A DNA stretch of 64,000 nt from Kappaphycus alvarezii (lineage: Eukaryota > Rhodophyta > Florideophyceae > Gigartinales > Solieriaceae). The translations under genes were made by a program, and so were the position numbers. The DNA is taken from positions 434,001-498,000 of the forward strand of contig NADL03000042.1 in assembly GCA_002205965.3 (NCBI GenBank). The letters are read 5' to 3'. The notes under the pieces are model-generated. The model did no database searches. It saw only the letters and a program-made list of their open reading frames with translations, and was not told the DNA's origin. This document shows, piece after piece, positions 46,171 to 57,340 of this stretch (the stretch's first letter is position 1; each line of letters begins with the position of its first letter).

Positions 46171-47478
46171 ATTTTCCTGATAACGGAGATTGAGTGTCAA
46201 GTCGAAAGGGTTGAACATACTACCGGTCTGTGCAGCAAGCAGGCACCCACAATCGCTCGGTTCCGTATGGTCCCATCAAAGGCAGGTTAATGCCCTTCTC
46301 CGTGGCTGTAATAACCCCACTCTCGCACCATGACGACTACCCCTAGACGCCTTAGTGTTTTGTTTGAAATTGGGCGGCTTCCAAAATGAAAGATTGGAGC
46401 TTCCCTTCACTAGGTGACGGGCGCGGAGTGTTCGGTACCACAGGACTATGGGCCTGTTTCTTTGGGACGGGCAACGTTGACGAATACTATTGAAAAGCAA
46501 CGCCCTGCGTCTTGCGCGCCATTCCCGGTTTGTCCAACGTGCTCCGGGGCGATAGGTGGCGGTACTATGGACAAGGGTACAAGGACATCGGGCAGCGAGA
46601 TCGTAGCGGTCGCGCGCGGAAACCCGCTAGACCTGTGGAAGTGGTCGCGCCCGCACCCGACGACATGTCGCACGGGCGGGCGCCGAAAGCGGCGAAATGT
46701 TGAAGCTCTGCATTTGTTGGGTTGAGTGATGAAAGGGGAAAGTGTGGAGAACGAGGTTGACCTTAAATGGTAAATGGAGTTGGTTTACTGCGAGGATTGG
46801 CCGTGGCGGAGGCTTTGACCAACGCGGCATGTCTTGTCGATGGCCTTACGACCGTCTTGTAAGGTTGTCTGTCTGATTCTGTCTGTATTACACAGACCTG
46901 CCCATTTCGGTCTCGGGAAGTAACCGTTTTACATCTCTATTCAGTTAGGCAACTAAAATTTGCCCTCAAAGGTATTGCTCCAAGGCAGTATTGAGGTAGT
47001 TTTCAAAATCACTTCATCGCTGTGATTCGAAGAATAGAAAAGGGAAAATGGGAAACGTAAAGAAAATAGAAAACATCTGCGTTTTAAAATGCTGAGTATT
47101 GGGGCTCTGTGGCCTGCCTTCCGGCGAGAGAGTAGACAGGCTTTTATGTGACCGTTATGTAAGCATACAGAGTTTAGCGGTAGTGCAAGTAGGAATTAAT
47201 CGTGATTTCTTCCGTTGACTGGCATGAATAATTCTGCTGCAATCTGATTGCATCAAAAAGCTACCATTCCAACCTACGTTCTTGTTCAAGCACCTTTTCA
47301 TAATCAACATCTACCACAGAATTATATGACCAACATCTTTTTTGAAAAGTGACTGCAACTCCAGCAACCATGGTAAACGTTAGGCTGATTCTGTAATAAA
47401 AGAGAAAGCACATCTCAAACATTTTTAATAGTGTCACTGTCGTTGTGTTTGTCGGGAGGGTCGACAACAAGGAATTAG
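46171..47478. other. Unassigned region upstream of the LINE RT part
   Basis: 46276-46830 is GC-rich with open frames on both strands (for example a Pro/Arg-rich one on minus, a Cys-containing CAPFPVCPTCSGAIG on plus). It may be the 5' part of the LINE; no endonuclease motif seen. 46830-47478 holds nothing I recognise. Confidence 0.3.
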
Positions 47479-47628
47479 ATGGTACCACGGCGCAAGGAGA
47501 AAGCTTTGGCTGATGACGTGGCGGCTTGGCGCCGCAAAAAGATTAAAGAGGGAGAAGTTAGACTCCCTGGAGTAGCCCTCCAAGAAAGTTTGAGAGAGAG
47601 AATTGACCAGTGTCTAAATATGAATTAG
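47479..47628 (+). CDS. Small basic ORF, 49 codons, hypothetical
   Basis: The ATG at 47479 follows directly on an in-frame TAG. The product is MVPRRKEKALADDVAAWRRK followed by KIKEGEVRLPGVALQE and a short helical tail. It is highly charged and probably helical. No family recognised and no neighbour to give context. It may be chance or the start of a lost gene. Confidence 0.2.
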   Translation: MVPRRKEKALADDVAAWRRKKIKEGEVRLPGVALQESLRERIDQCLNMN

Positions 47629-49151
47629 ACACTCGGACCGCTGATCGCCTTACTTCCTTTTTCGGAGCACCCTGGTTAGTATAGGTTGTATTGAATTTTG
47701 GCGAGTGAGCGGGTTGGCTGCCGAAAAATCTCGAGGTGACATTTTCTCATCGAGACGAACTCTTGGCCAACAACTTTGATGATACTGTATCCATTCCGGC
47801 ATAGGATGTCGTCTCCATAGTTTTAGCTCTATATGTAGAATATGGAAGGCCAAACTCCAGGCAGTTGGACTCAGACTTTCCTGAAGATAGGTCGAAATAC
47901 TGAGAATGGGTGGGTCTGGAGTTGAGGAACGATGCAGAGGTACATAGGCTGCCAGAGGAGGAGAAGTTTACTAAAACACATTGACGACGGTTTGGGTGAT
48001 GATAAATCTCAAGTCCTGGAGTGTGATCGATCAAGGAAATCGTCTTTTATTCGCCCAAAGTAAATCGCCTCCTTGGAAGTACTAGAAACTTTCAACACAC
48101 TGTATCATAGTAGGTTCTTTTAGGAGATGTCGAAAACAAAAAAGGAAATGGCAGGATGATCGAGCCACTGTGAGTAGATTTATTTGAAGATACAAAGACT
48201 TGCCCTAATTCAGTGTTCTTCGCTGTAGTGTTGAGCCTGACCAGGAGTCAAAAATAGAGTGGATACTGTATTGCACTGTCTTTCCTGCATAAAGGCTGAT
48301 ATTCTTTTTTGCAGTCGTAACAGTAGATTGATCCTTTCTTTCCGCAATGCGTAAAGAATTGAAAACGTGTATGATACTCCCAGATGATGGCATGACTCAA
48401 GCATAATTTATGACAATACAGCTGGGAACTGGACCGTGAAAGTTTGGATGGGTGGATGAGAGATTCTGAATTTAACGTAGGTTTTTGACTTGCCTTGACT
48501 TGGTTTTGGAGAAGGACTTAGAATCAGAAGCAGAACAAGGAGAATATTCCTACCAATAGTACATATTTGTTTTTTATTTAAATGCTGTAATTTGCGAAAC
48601 TGTTTTCCATTGGATGTCGTCTAGGGTTTTGTAATGTTATGTATGCCAACGTGGCTCAAAAAAGTATTAGATTCAAAACTTTGTTCATAACAACCCTACC
48701 TAATCTACTGTACAGTAGAGTACAGTATATCATACGATACTCCTCTACTGTGGACTCTAGAGAAACAGCATTTTGCGTTGATTTATTGTGCTGTAGTTAC
48801 AGTAGGCTTTCAGTAGCGGTATCAAACCTCTCGTTTTTGCAATTGCTATTGTACTTGAGCTACATTACAAGCTGAGCTCCCAACCCTACTGTTATAGTTC
48901 CCATTTCGCATGTTTGTCACTTGCCTAGTACCTACTTTCGCTACCAATTAATCTGAAATCTCTTCAACCGTTCGCTCCCGTTGTTGCCAGTTGCATATGC
49001 CGGAGAACCGCCACCACTCACATTGCATCCTCAATTCTCTTCCAAACTCTCGAAACGTACTTACCCGAAAATACTGAGCATACAACAACTTTTAATTGGC
49101 ATGCTGTGTATTCACAACCCGGCTTACCGGGTTTTCTTTTGATACAACAGT
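47629..49151. other. No gene supported; TACTGTA-rich
   Basis: A 95-codon minus frame at 47747-48034 (Ser-rich) has no motif. Around 48705-48815 the words TACTGTA and TACAGTA repeat closely, including ACTGTACAGTA. Confidence 0.4.
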
Positions 49152-49590
49152 TTAGCACAGTAGTGGCTTCAATTTTCGAGATCCAACGAATGGCACGTGC
49201 ACTGCATGGCGCAGGAGTGCCGCTTGGACGACGGCGGTAACTTTTAATGCAATCATTCGGTTATTGACCACACAGTGCTGTTTACAGCCCTCAACTATTC
49301 TGATAAATTTCCGCAGTCTTCTCGAGCCAGACCGGAATGGTGACCAAATATCCTTCATCGCTAATCTCAAGTTCCATTCTAACAAAGCAAATTCCATTGC
49401 GACAAACCTCACCGGGATTCAAATCATGTGCCTTTATTCTGTAATCTGCCACAGGAAACATCAAGACAGGTCCCGGTGTGAGGTTATGTTTCCATTTGAA
49501 GATTCTCTCCCGTAATTTTGCAAGCCATCGATGCCACAATAAATACACTAATCAAAGTTTTCATCAGGAGCAGTACTTGTCTTCCATGTA
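49152..49590 (-). CDS. Hypothetical small secreted-like protein gene, uncertain
   Basis: On minus, an ATG near 49571 starts MKTLISVFIVASMACKITGE, a plausible signal peptide. An overlapping frame (49548 to 49291) gives NLTPGPVLMFPVADYRIKAH, CRNGICFV and ISDEGYLVTIPVWLEKTA. A third (49412 to 49152) gives GCKQHCVVNNRMIALKVTAV. These could be exons of one gene or chance. No family recognised. The position just upstream of the MFS gene, divergently arranged, is at least compatible with a host gene. Confidence 0.25.
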
Positions 49591-50001
49591 AATGAAAACA
49601 GAGGCCTTACGCCATTCATATCTCTTGTCCGTAATTTCTTTATCTTTGGGTGCGAGGAGCAGTAATTAACCGTGTTCCTAAAACTAGAGAGCCACATACT
49701 GTACGTGTACAATCTGATTGCTCTGTCTCGTCGCCGTCGACCTACTCTACACTGATTGAATCATTCGCACTACTGCACACTTTCTCTTGCCATGATAAGT
49801 ATTCATCCGTTCCCTCTGGCCATCCTTTGGTACGTTGTATCACTACTACGTACTCTGAAGTTCTGCCTGAAAAGAGGGAACATCAAAGGTTCATTCTCTT
49901 CCTGCGCACTCTGAAAATACTTCACGGCATCCAAATTTGTCTACCAAAGATCATCCCCTGGAAAGGACTCCGCACTTCATTTGCATCATTTAACACTCAC
50001 C

Positions 50002-51528
50002 ATGATCTCTGGCTTGACAAAAAGGTCTGTGCCTTCAAGCAGAGATCGCGAAGCTGTCTTCCAAGCCATCCTCGCCTGCCTTGTGATGTTTATAACTGGT
50101 TCATCCTTTTCTCTTGGTGTCTTCACAGTTGCCGTCGAACAGCAAGCTGTGCCAAACGGAGTTTTAGACGGAGTGTGGCCCTCTGCCATGGGACTCATGA
50201 ACTTCGTTTCTGCTCCGATCATGATCTTCACGGGTCTTCCTCGAGAGTGATTCACCTGCCTACTTTGATTCCCGCTTTTCATTTGGATTATCAAAGAGTT
50301 TCGTGTCCACATCCTCACCTCAATCTCCACCCTTTCATATGCACTGTTTGCTCTAGCAGGTGTTGCTGCGGATCACGTCAACCCAACAATGCTGAGAATA
50401 GCCGTTGGCACGCAATCGATTCCTCTTGGCATTAGTAAGTATACCGATTTCTGACCTCTCATTGCAAATTCGCCATGTTGGTTGCTGTATTCTAACATTC
50501 GTTTTTGCCTATGGGAAAATCCAGACTATTTGCTAACAACTGAACTGCTCGTCGCTTGGATTCCGGATAGGCCTGGGCTTGCAGTCGGCTGTGGCCAGAT
50601 GTCGTTTGGTTTGGGCACAGTTTTGCTTGCTTCTCTGTTTAACAATCTCATTGAGATGTTCGATGCAGTATCTGCCATTTACATCACTGCTGGGGTGCTT
50701 ACTGTGGCAGTTTTACCATCTGTACTGCTCCGATGGCCTCGACCGTCTGCTTCCCCGTACTCCGCTCCTGATGATCACCAAGCTCCACTTCTCGTAGATC
50801 CTCAAGCAGGCCATGCTCGCTATGCGAGGATCACCAACCAATCAAGCTTGCCTGGCACCAACTATGCACCATTCGGTCGTTTTGGTTGTATATTGCAAGT
50901 CTTCACTGCTGGGGCTGGCTACGCATTCGTTCCGTACTTTTTTAAGCTGGGTCAGTTGTTCGGAAAGGAAATGTCTCTGTTAGTGCGAATTTATCAGATG
51001 ACCAGTTGACAGCTACAGTGGTGGGATTGCTTGGAAGCATGTGGACAGATTCTCTTGGATTTGGAGATGGATATTGGTATTCGGGAGCGAAAAACCTGTG
51101 CATCCGGATTGATGGCCCTCCAGACTACTTTTTTTCTTTCTCTGGTTCCGCTATCCTCACACATGAATTTTGCTGGATTCGTGTTTATCCTGTCACTTCA
51201 AATTATCTTGTCCGCCATTCATGCTGGATGCTTAGCGCTTCTTGCGAGGGACTTGTTTGGTTCTGCGAACAGCTGCCTTGTATTCGGGATGGGTGCGGAT
51301 TGGCGATGGGTTCCGGAGAAGGTTTCTCCGCGGGTTGATGTCAATGGTAGAAAGTTGATGGGTATTACGATGGAATCACCGCCATCCTCTTACAACATGC
51401 ATTACATCATTTCTTCAGTATTGAGTTTCGGAGGTCTCGTGTCACTCGTTGCCGTGGATCAGTCTCTAGAACTGTTCAAGGTGAGCTGTGCTACACAACC
51501 AAGGACAAGTTATGACTCGATGGCATGA
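50002..51528 (+). pseudogene. MFS transporter gene (OFA-like), one intron, in-frame TGAs
   Basis: Most of the gene reads in one frame. TM1 is AVFQAILACLVMFITGSSF, TM2 WPSAMGLMNFVSAPIMIF, TM3 SISTLSYALFALAGVAAD. The MFS signature region after TM4 is LLVAWIPDRPGLAVGCGQMS FGLGTVLLASL, like W-F-P-D-R-R-G-L-A-x-G in oxalate/formate-antiporter-type MFS proteins. Later TMs include CILQVFTAGAGYAFVPYFF, MNFAGFVFILSLQIILSAIH and MHYIISSVLSFGGLVSLVA. With the 90-bp intron removed the frame is about 479 codons, a normal MFS length. Three TGA codons interrupt it (50248, 50266, 51007); near 51007 another frame reads more plausibly for about 40 codons. It is therefore a decayed gene, a gene with sequence errors, or one with more introns. 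It would move small organic anions across a membrane; the substrate is unknown. Confidence 0.7.
50435..50524 (+). other. Spliceosomal intron in the MFS gene
   Basis: Donor GTAAGT at 50435, branch-site-like CTAAC at 50492-50496, acceptor CCAG at 50521-50524. Removing these 90 bases joins GGC ATT A to AC TAT TTG in phase 1 and continues the MFS reading frame (IPLGI-N-YLLTTELLVAW). Confidence 0.75.
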
Positions 51529-52404
51529 ATAACTGTGCGAAAACCGAAGGTTCAACTCAAAAAGTACAAAGCAACTCTTAGATGGCCGTCACAGAGAGGC
51601 AGAGAGTTGGATGCTGGTAATTCATCCTGTCGTTGCTTCAAAACCGGACCAAAAAATTCAGTTACTGTAGTTTGACGTAGATTCAGAAGACTTGTAGTAG
51701 ATTAGCAAAGCGGTTGCGAGCTAGATCAAAATTCGAAAAAGTAACCCTATGAAACATTGATTTTTTTAGGTCAATATATCGAGTACTTAAAAGTTCAAAG
51801 AGCAGGGAGGAAGCGAAGGAAGGCTCCTTGAATTGCGACTGGTTTTCGAATCAGGTCTGGAAGGGCATATCCGTTATGGGCAAAGCTTCTGGTGTTCTAC
51901 CTTCAAAAAATCGATTTGGTTCTTTAATATTTGAAAGGTGCGGTTCGGCTAACCCGGTGAATGCTAGGCGTGTTCAGGATAATGGGTAGTGTCACTCGTG
52001 CGCCTAAGGGCTGGCTCAAAGCCTGCCAGCAGGCATGGTGCATTGGACATTTGAAGTGAAAAATGGTGGGGGGTGTTTGCTTCGAGACTGCCTAGAGTGT
52101 TGAGAACAGGGGAGTTATTGAGCTATTTGCAAGTGATGCCAGTTGTTTCCCTAGTGTGAATCTGAAGCGTAATATACCGCCGATATCTGTAGCTCAAACT
52201 GCGTCTATGTGGTACACCGACTGGGCCGACTAGGGAGCAAACCGGATGTGCCACGTCGACCATGTGCAGCGGGTTGCGGGACAGAATGGACGTAGCGATG
52301 GACGGCCAAGTGATACTGCTGAGGCACTGGTGGATGCGCCGAAGGTTCACACCGTCGGAACTGTTGTACCGATGAACTTTATGAGAGATGAATTCGTCCA
52401 ATAG
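51529..52404. other. No gene recognised
   Basis: Mixed-composition flank of the MFS gene. It contains the palindrome GCCTGC-CA-GCAGGC (about 52021-52034). No open frame with a motif on either strand. Confidence 0.4.
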
Positions 52405-53412
52405 TTGGGTAGTGGCGCGCGCAGGTGCAGCCAGGGAGTCGAAGGCGATACGGCGGAAATCGAAGCCAGGGCCGCGGACTGGGCCCTCGGAGGGGGGGTC
52501 AGGCGATGTGTGAGCTTGCGTTCCAAGTCCCTCAGCTTAGCTGCCTTCTCCAACCTTCATTCTGCCACGCTCGGCGCCTGCGCCGCATTAGGCGCGGGCG
52601 CCGGGCACTCGTGTCCTCGCGCGTCTTGCGGATCGCACACTTACGTCTACGGGGCTCTAGTTGCATCGGCTAGGGATACGGCCTTCTCACGTTGCGGTTT
52701 CTCCCGCGCCAGGAAGGCTCTCACCCTCAACCGAGTACCGCAACGCTCAGTGCACCCTGCCGCACTCATCCCTGGCGATTCTCCGCCAGCGTGGAGGGTT
52801 CCTGAGCTAGACGGTCCTGTTGGTCGTACCCAAGGCCGTTCTTCTGGAGCACTTGTCTTTGTCGCCGTCGCTTTCTGTAAGCATCGTGCTTACAGCGGAA
52901 GTTTTTCAAGCGATTACACCCATGGCTCGCCACGGTTGTGATGGTGGACTTTTTCTTCCCCCCTTTTGCTGGGCATCGCACCACTGCCACAACGCGCAAG
53001 ACGGCACTTTGCCGCTCTTCACTTGGCAATCGTCTATGACGAAATTCGCTCGGACCCAGAGCTTTCCCCTTCAGTCCCCAAATCAAACAGGACCATCGTC
53101 AACGTTCGGTGTCTACCGAACCCTCACGCCCGTCACAAATAAGTAACGAGCAGCCCCTATCTTCTCAGGAAGCCGCCCCTATCACATTCAACCCCGAAGT
53201 CGCCTATGGGCAGGCGTACACTGGCGCGCGGGTGAGACTATTACGAGCATGGAGACGACACCGGTTTGCCCCTGCAGGGTCCGTATGGAACTGAGCGCCG
53301 GTGGGTGCCGGTTAGCTGGATGGATTGGTCTGACTCTAGTTCTGTGGAAGGCGACGGCGTTAATAGCGCCGACCCATTAGAGCCAGATTCGATTGAGGAC
53401 GAGGATCAGTAA
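52405..53412 (+). other. GC-rich region with unassigned open frames
   Basis: A plus frame of 178 codons (52405-52941) is Ala/Arg/Ser-rich without a motif. A later plus stretch (about 53230-53412) reads DYYEHGDDTGLPLQGPYG and ends in an acidic tail SIEDEDQ, which looks like real protein. It lies just downstream of the minus-strand LINE at 53490 and is not clearly part of it. I cannot name it. Confidence 0.3.
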
Positions 53413-53489
53413 GTGTTGGACTTCGCGCAGGTTGTGACATTGCAAGACCATACCTTCACATACCAATATTACCCGGGATTACAGCCGAC

Positions 53490-55130
53490 TTACTTTTCAA
53501 TCATTAAAACACCCAAAGTTTCCCCCCTGTTAAGGAGGTTTTGGGTTTGGAGAGGTGATGCAGCAAGACCTTCCCGGTCAAATGGGCCAGGGCCAAGCCG
53601 GGGAGAGTGGCCAGGGACGCAATTCAGGAATGTTGCTAGTGACAACCGGGAATGTATGGACAGGACAGACTGGTCCCCACAGAAGCAGATCAGGAGGATT
53701 CTGAAGCAGCGAAGGACCGTATACGACGCTGACCATTCGCGGGTTGGGGCAGCGTCAATGATGCTAGCAAAGGCGGTGCCGTGGAGCGACGGGCGGATGG
53801 GGTAGAAACCGTGGCCACCCAGCTGGAAGGGGAGGTATGCTTGATTCCAGGCGGCGTTGGTGAGCGCAATGCCGTGCAGCACCTGGTGCGAAGACTTCTG
53901 TAGAACGTCACGTGCATCCGCGGCGGGAGTGGTGTGGCAGGGGTCGGCAAGCTTGAAAGCATGCCTCAATAGGCAGGCAGATACATATATCCTTTGAATA
54001 AGGCTGTGGAAGCGGGCGCCGGGGCAACGGACATTGTGGAGGAGAGCGAGGATGCCGCTGCAGGCCTCGATCTTGGTCCTCAGGAAGGCATCTGCGAACC
54101 CCTTGCCAATAGGGGCACCGAGTCGTTTGAAGCCGTCGTCCAAGCACTGGGACAGTGCTGGAGGAAAGGGACTCGATCGGGAGGAGGTGTGTTGGACCAG
54201 AACACCCGAGTGTTCCGGATTTTCACATGAAGGCCAACGGACGGGCAGTCGCGGAGAGGGTAGGGACCCTTAAGGGTTCCCACTACCATCATGTCGTCTG
54301 CATACCATTGGTTGAGGTTTATACCATTTTCCTCAACGACGTTCCAGATTAGCCAGTGTACCGTGATCAAAAACGGGAGCATGCTGACGGTGTCGCCATT
54401 GGTGCCCTGTGCGCTGGGAATAGTCATGTCAGCGCTGTTCGAGACCATTACAGGTGGCTGCGTGAGCACATCCACCATTTTGATGAAACGGGCAGGCACA
54501 GGGGCGCGGGGGGGGGAGGAGAGGCAGCATTTCTTGCCGGTCTGCGCGGTTGAACGTGTTTTAGCTGTGGACGAGGGTGGTCACATCACGGAGTACACAG
54601 TCGAGGCGTTGCAGTAGGGTGCGTGTGTCGCGGACTGTAGCGTCCATACCGGCCTTGATACCACTCCCTGTTTGGAAGGGTGCGAGGCATTCCCAAGAAT
54701 CATCAGTTGGAATTGTGACGATCCGGCGGAGAACCGGTTGACGGCAACGGTCGGATATTGTTATGCCTGCGCTGGAGGGGCAAGAGTAGCATCTGCGTTG
54801 AGTGCAAGGACGATGTCTGAGAGATTCCCGCACGCGATGCGATTGACCAGCCTCTTGGGGACACTATGTCTAGTGACACAGGCTTCGGGACTGACCGGGG
54901 GTTTCAAGAGGAGGTGAAACCATCTCGAAGGAGTCCAGTCGGGGCCCGCTGTAATATCACGGGATTTTTTCGCGCGTCGTCCATTCGACAGGGATCTCCA
55001 TGATGCAGGGGGCAGTGGGAGGCTATCGTCGGACAAGGCTTTTTTATGGGACATGGAGGCAGCGGTGCCGGGCGCATAGGCGCATAGGCGCATATCTGCT
55101 GGATAGTCTGAAGTCGTTGACATCAGCGAG
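53490..55130 (-). mobile_element. LINE RT and tail, minus strand
   Basis: From 55123: WFHLLLKPPVSPEA and RLVNRIACGNLSDIVLALNA (pre-RT helices), then after decay LNQWYADDMMVVGTLKG (YADD, about 54270-54310) behind SMLPFLITVHWLI, then RLGAPIGKGFADAFLRTKIE, ISACLLRHAFKLADP-like and WNQAYLPFQLGGHGFYPI (53690-54143), matching the V-L-G-A-P-I-G, C-K-L-x-H-L-L-R and L-P-x-x-x-G-G-x-G steps of the LINE at 23872. It ends near 53492 at a GGGGGGAAACTTTGGGTG module. Dead copy with multiple frame changes. Confidence 0.82.
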
Positions 55131-55295
55131 CGGTTCTTTGTTGAGTGACCGCCTCGCGTTACCGTAGCGCGCGTCGGCGTAGAATGCTGGGCGGTGGGAA
55201 CGAAGGTGGTGTCGTTGTAATGGCGCGCCGCTCGCTCTTTGTGGGCTTACAGTAATGTGCAAGGAATGACCCGAACGACAGGGCGCCAAAGCATC

Positions 55296-55412
55296 TTGCA
55301 GTACAGTAGTGTACAGCCCCGCTCAAAACTGTACAGATGGTTGTACAGTATTGGGAAGTACAGAGTTGTACAGTATGACACAGAAGCGTGAAGAGGGTAC
55401 AGTATTCAGAAA
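55296..55412. repeat. Cluster of TGTACAG/TACAGTA words
   Basis: At least six copies of GTACAG or TACAGTA within about 115 bp, most on the plus strand and irregularly spaced. It is not a clean tandem array. Confidence 0.6.
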
Positions 55413-55700
55413 TTAACTAGGAATGCGGGCGTTGGGTGGAAACCTGCCTGCATCACTTGGAGACTAAACGCAAAACGGGTAACGAAGTCGCGAAGCTCTT
55501 GTTGAGGGAGGAACCGCGACGGGAAGCAGCGAAGGAAGCAAGGCGGCGGAAGAAACCTGGCCGCGGTCGCCCAAGGCGCCACAGATATCAGTCCCGGCGG
55601 GAGAGAGGAGGATATCGTTTTGATCGCAGTAATTGCCATAATGGCGATGTTTCTCGCGCTTTGCGACTGTCGACTGGAGGCATGTTTTGCTACTCATGAC
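55413..55700 (-). mobile_element. LINE C-terminal fragment, minus strand
   Basis: The minus strand encodes AKREKHRHYGNYCDQNDILL SPAGTDICGALGDRGQ, very close to the plus-strand fragment at 44530. It ends in a RLRYPF/FVTRFAFSLQ segment shared with that copy. Only about 290 bp remain. Confidence 0.75.
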
Positions 55701-55719
55701 GCGGTAACAACTCTTGTCA

Positions 55720-55960
55720 TGGTCGCCATGAAATTATAGTTTCGTAGTTTGTCAAAGCAGATTCGAAGTCCCAGCAGGAGAGATGCGCACCTCGAGCTGC
55801 TGCACATGGTCGACGATCCACGTACCCGCTATCACATGCAACGCCTGTGCGCATTGGCCGGCCTAGTCGAGCATGCCTTAAAGCTCGCCCACCCAACGCC
55901 CGTCCCGCTGCCGAGGTCTTTGACTACTTGCCACAGAGATTGGAGAGATTATCTAAAGAA
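55720..55960 (+). mobile_element. LINE mid fragment, plus strand
   Basis: Encodes HLELLHMVDDPRTRYHMQRL CALAGLVEHALKLAHP, matching the L-x-D-x-Q-x-A-Y-H-L-x-R-x-C-A-x-x-C-K-x-x-x-L-L-R segment after RT in the LINE at 23872. It is opposite in strand to the fragment beside it, so the two come from separate insertions or an inversion. Confidence 0.65.
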
Positions 55961-56700
55961 GTTTCTGGTTACAATATTCTTAGAGTGAAATAAGGAATCA
56001 TCTGGTAAAAATGGACACATTTATTATTGTTCAATTTGTGCTCATCGGAAGAATCGTTTTGAAAAATGCTTTTCCGCCGGTACTGGACGGATATTGGAGA
56101 AGTACGTAAGGAATATGAACGGGACCTAACGCAATGGAAAAATTGGGAAGTAAGCTTAAACAGAGTTTTGAACAGTAACTGGGCCATGTAAAGATTATTG
56201 AAGATATTTCTCAGAAAAATGTTATTGCTAAAATGTAGAAAAGGGGCTTTCTTTATTGAGACGTACGGATTGGCTGGAACCCATTTGGAGTTGTAAATCT
56301 GAGTGTCGTATTAAATAGATGTAATGATGGTCAAGGCAATGTATTATTACAAAAAGTTAAGTAGAGAACGATAGGACACGAGACACAATAAAATCTGTGC
56401 TAATTTTGGATTTATCACCTCTAGTGTCTATTCGCCATGAAATGTATTCAATTGAATACAATTTTTGCCAACGGAAAGACTAAACATTCCAATAAACTTT
56501 ACTTTAATATCATGAAAAATGAATAATTTTGAATCAGTCGTAGCGGGTCAGCGTACAGTACCAGAAATTCTTTGCCCTGTACAAGGTTAATAAAGTCATT
56601 AATGGATCTTGAAAATGTACTCAAATGTACTCAGTTGAGTACATTTGTCGAATAGACACCTGTAGCACATGCATATCACAGTGATAAACAATGACTTCTA
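55961..56700. other. AT-rich spacer with two related palindromes
   Basis: No gene. TGTATTCAATTGAATACA (56443-56460) is a perfect 18-bp palindrome. At 56622-56647 twelve-base arms (CAAATGTACTCA and its complement) flank GT; its inner 18 bases differ from the first palindrome at only three symmetric or central positions. Confidence 0.7.
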
Positions 56701-56709
56701 GTAAACTCA

Positions 56710-57334
56710 AGATCAAAATTGAGAACTAGACTACAGTGATTTATACGCCCCAGGTACCCCTTGCCCCAAAGCAGGATGCCAGGAAATGCTGGATATCTAT
56801 GGGGACCACTTGCTACATTGTCGCTTTGGCTGCGAGCGGAATACTCGCCATAACAACCAGGTGACTTTACTGGGGAACGACCTTGCAAGAGCCGCCCGAC
56901 GTCATTCATAGAACCTCGTCTACACTACCAAAACAGGACGAGGCCGGATATTCAGGGCGATGGGAGCCGCCGGTGGCACGGATTACTTAGACGTAACCTT
57001 TGTCAACCCGCTCGCTCCCTCCCACGCAAGAGCCAGGGCTTTCAACCCACTCACAAGCCTCAACGCAGCTCACGCAGAGAAGCAGCGGAAATACCAAGCG
57101 TTCCTTGCTGAGCTGCCTGGGAGAAACAGGCTGGTTCCTGTTCCCATCTCAACGCTAGGAGGTTGGCATCCGGCGGCGTTCTCCGTCGTCAAGGAACTCG
57201 CGAGAACCGTTGCCACCCGCGCAATGGAACGGATTTCGAAGGTTAGAGCCATTCTTTTACAGCGGCACTCCGCTTTGACAGTAACCTCCAATGCCGCTTG
57301 TTTGCTGGCTGGCCTCCCTTCCACCTTCTGGTAG
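56710..57334 (+). mobile_element. LINE C-terminal fragment, plus strand
   Basis: Encodes CPKAGCQEMLDIYGDHLLHC then RNTRHNNQVTLLGNDLARAA, the zinc-finger-like C-x-x-C...GDH-x-L-x-C...R-H-N segment of this LINE lineage. Next is DYLDVTFVNPLAPSHARA, KQRKYQAFLAE, VPVPISTLGGWHPAAF and ending SNAACLLAGLPSTFW. The tail is open for 124 codons from 56960, so this is the best-kept C-terminus in the window. One frame change separates the two parts. Confidence 0.85.
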
Positions 57335-57340
57335 ATTAGA

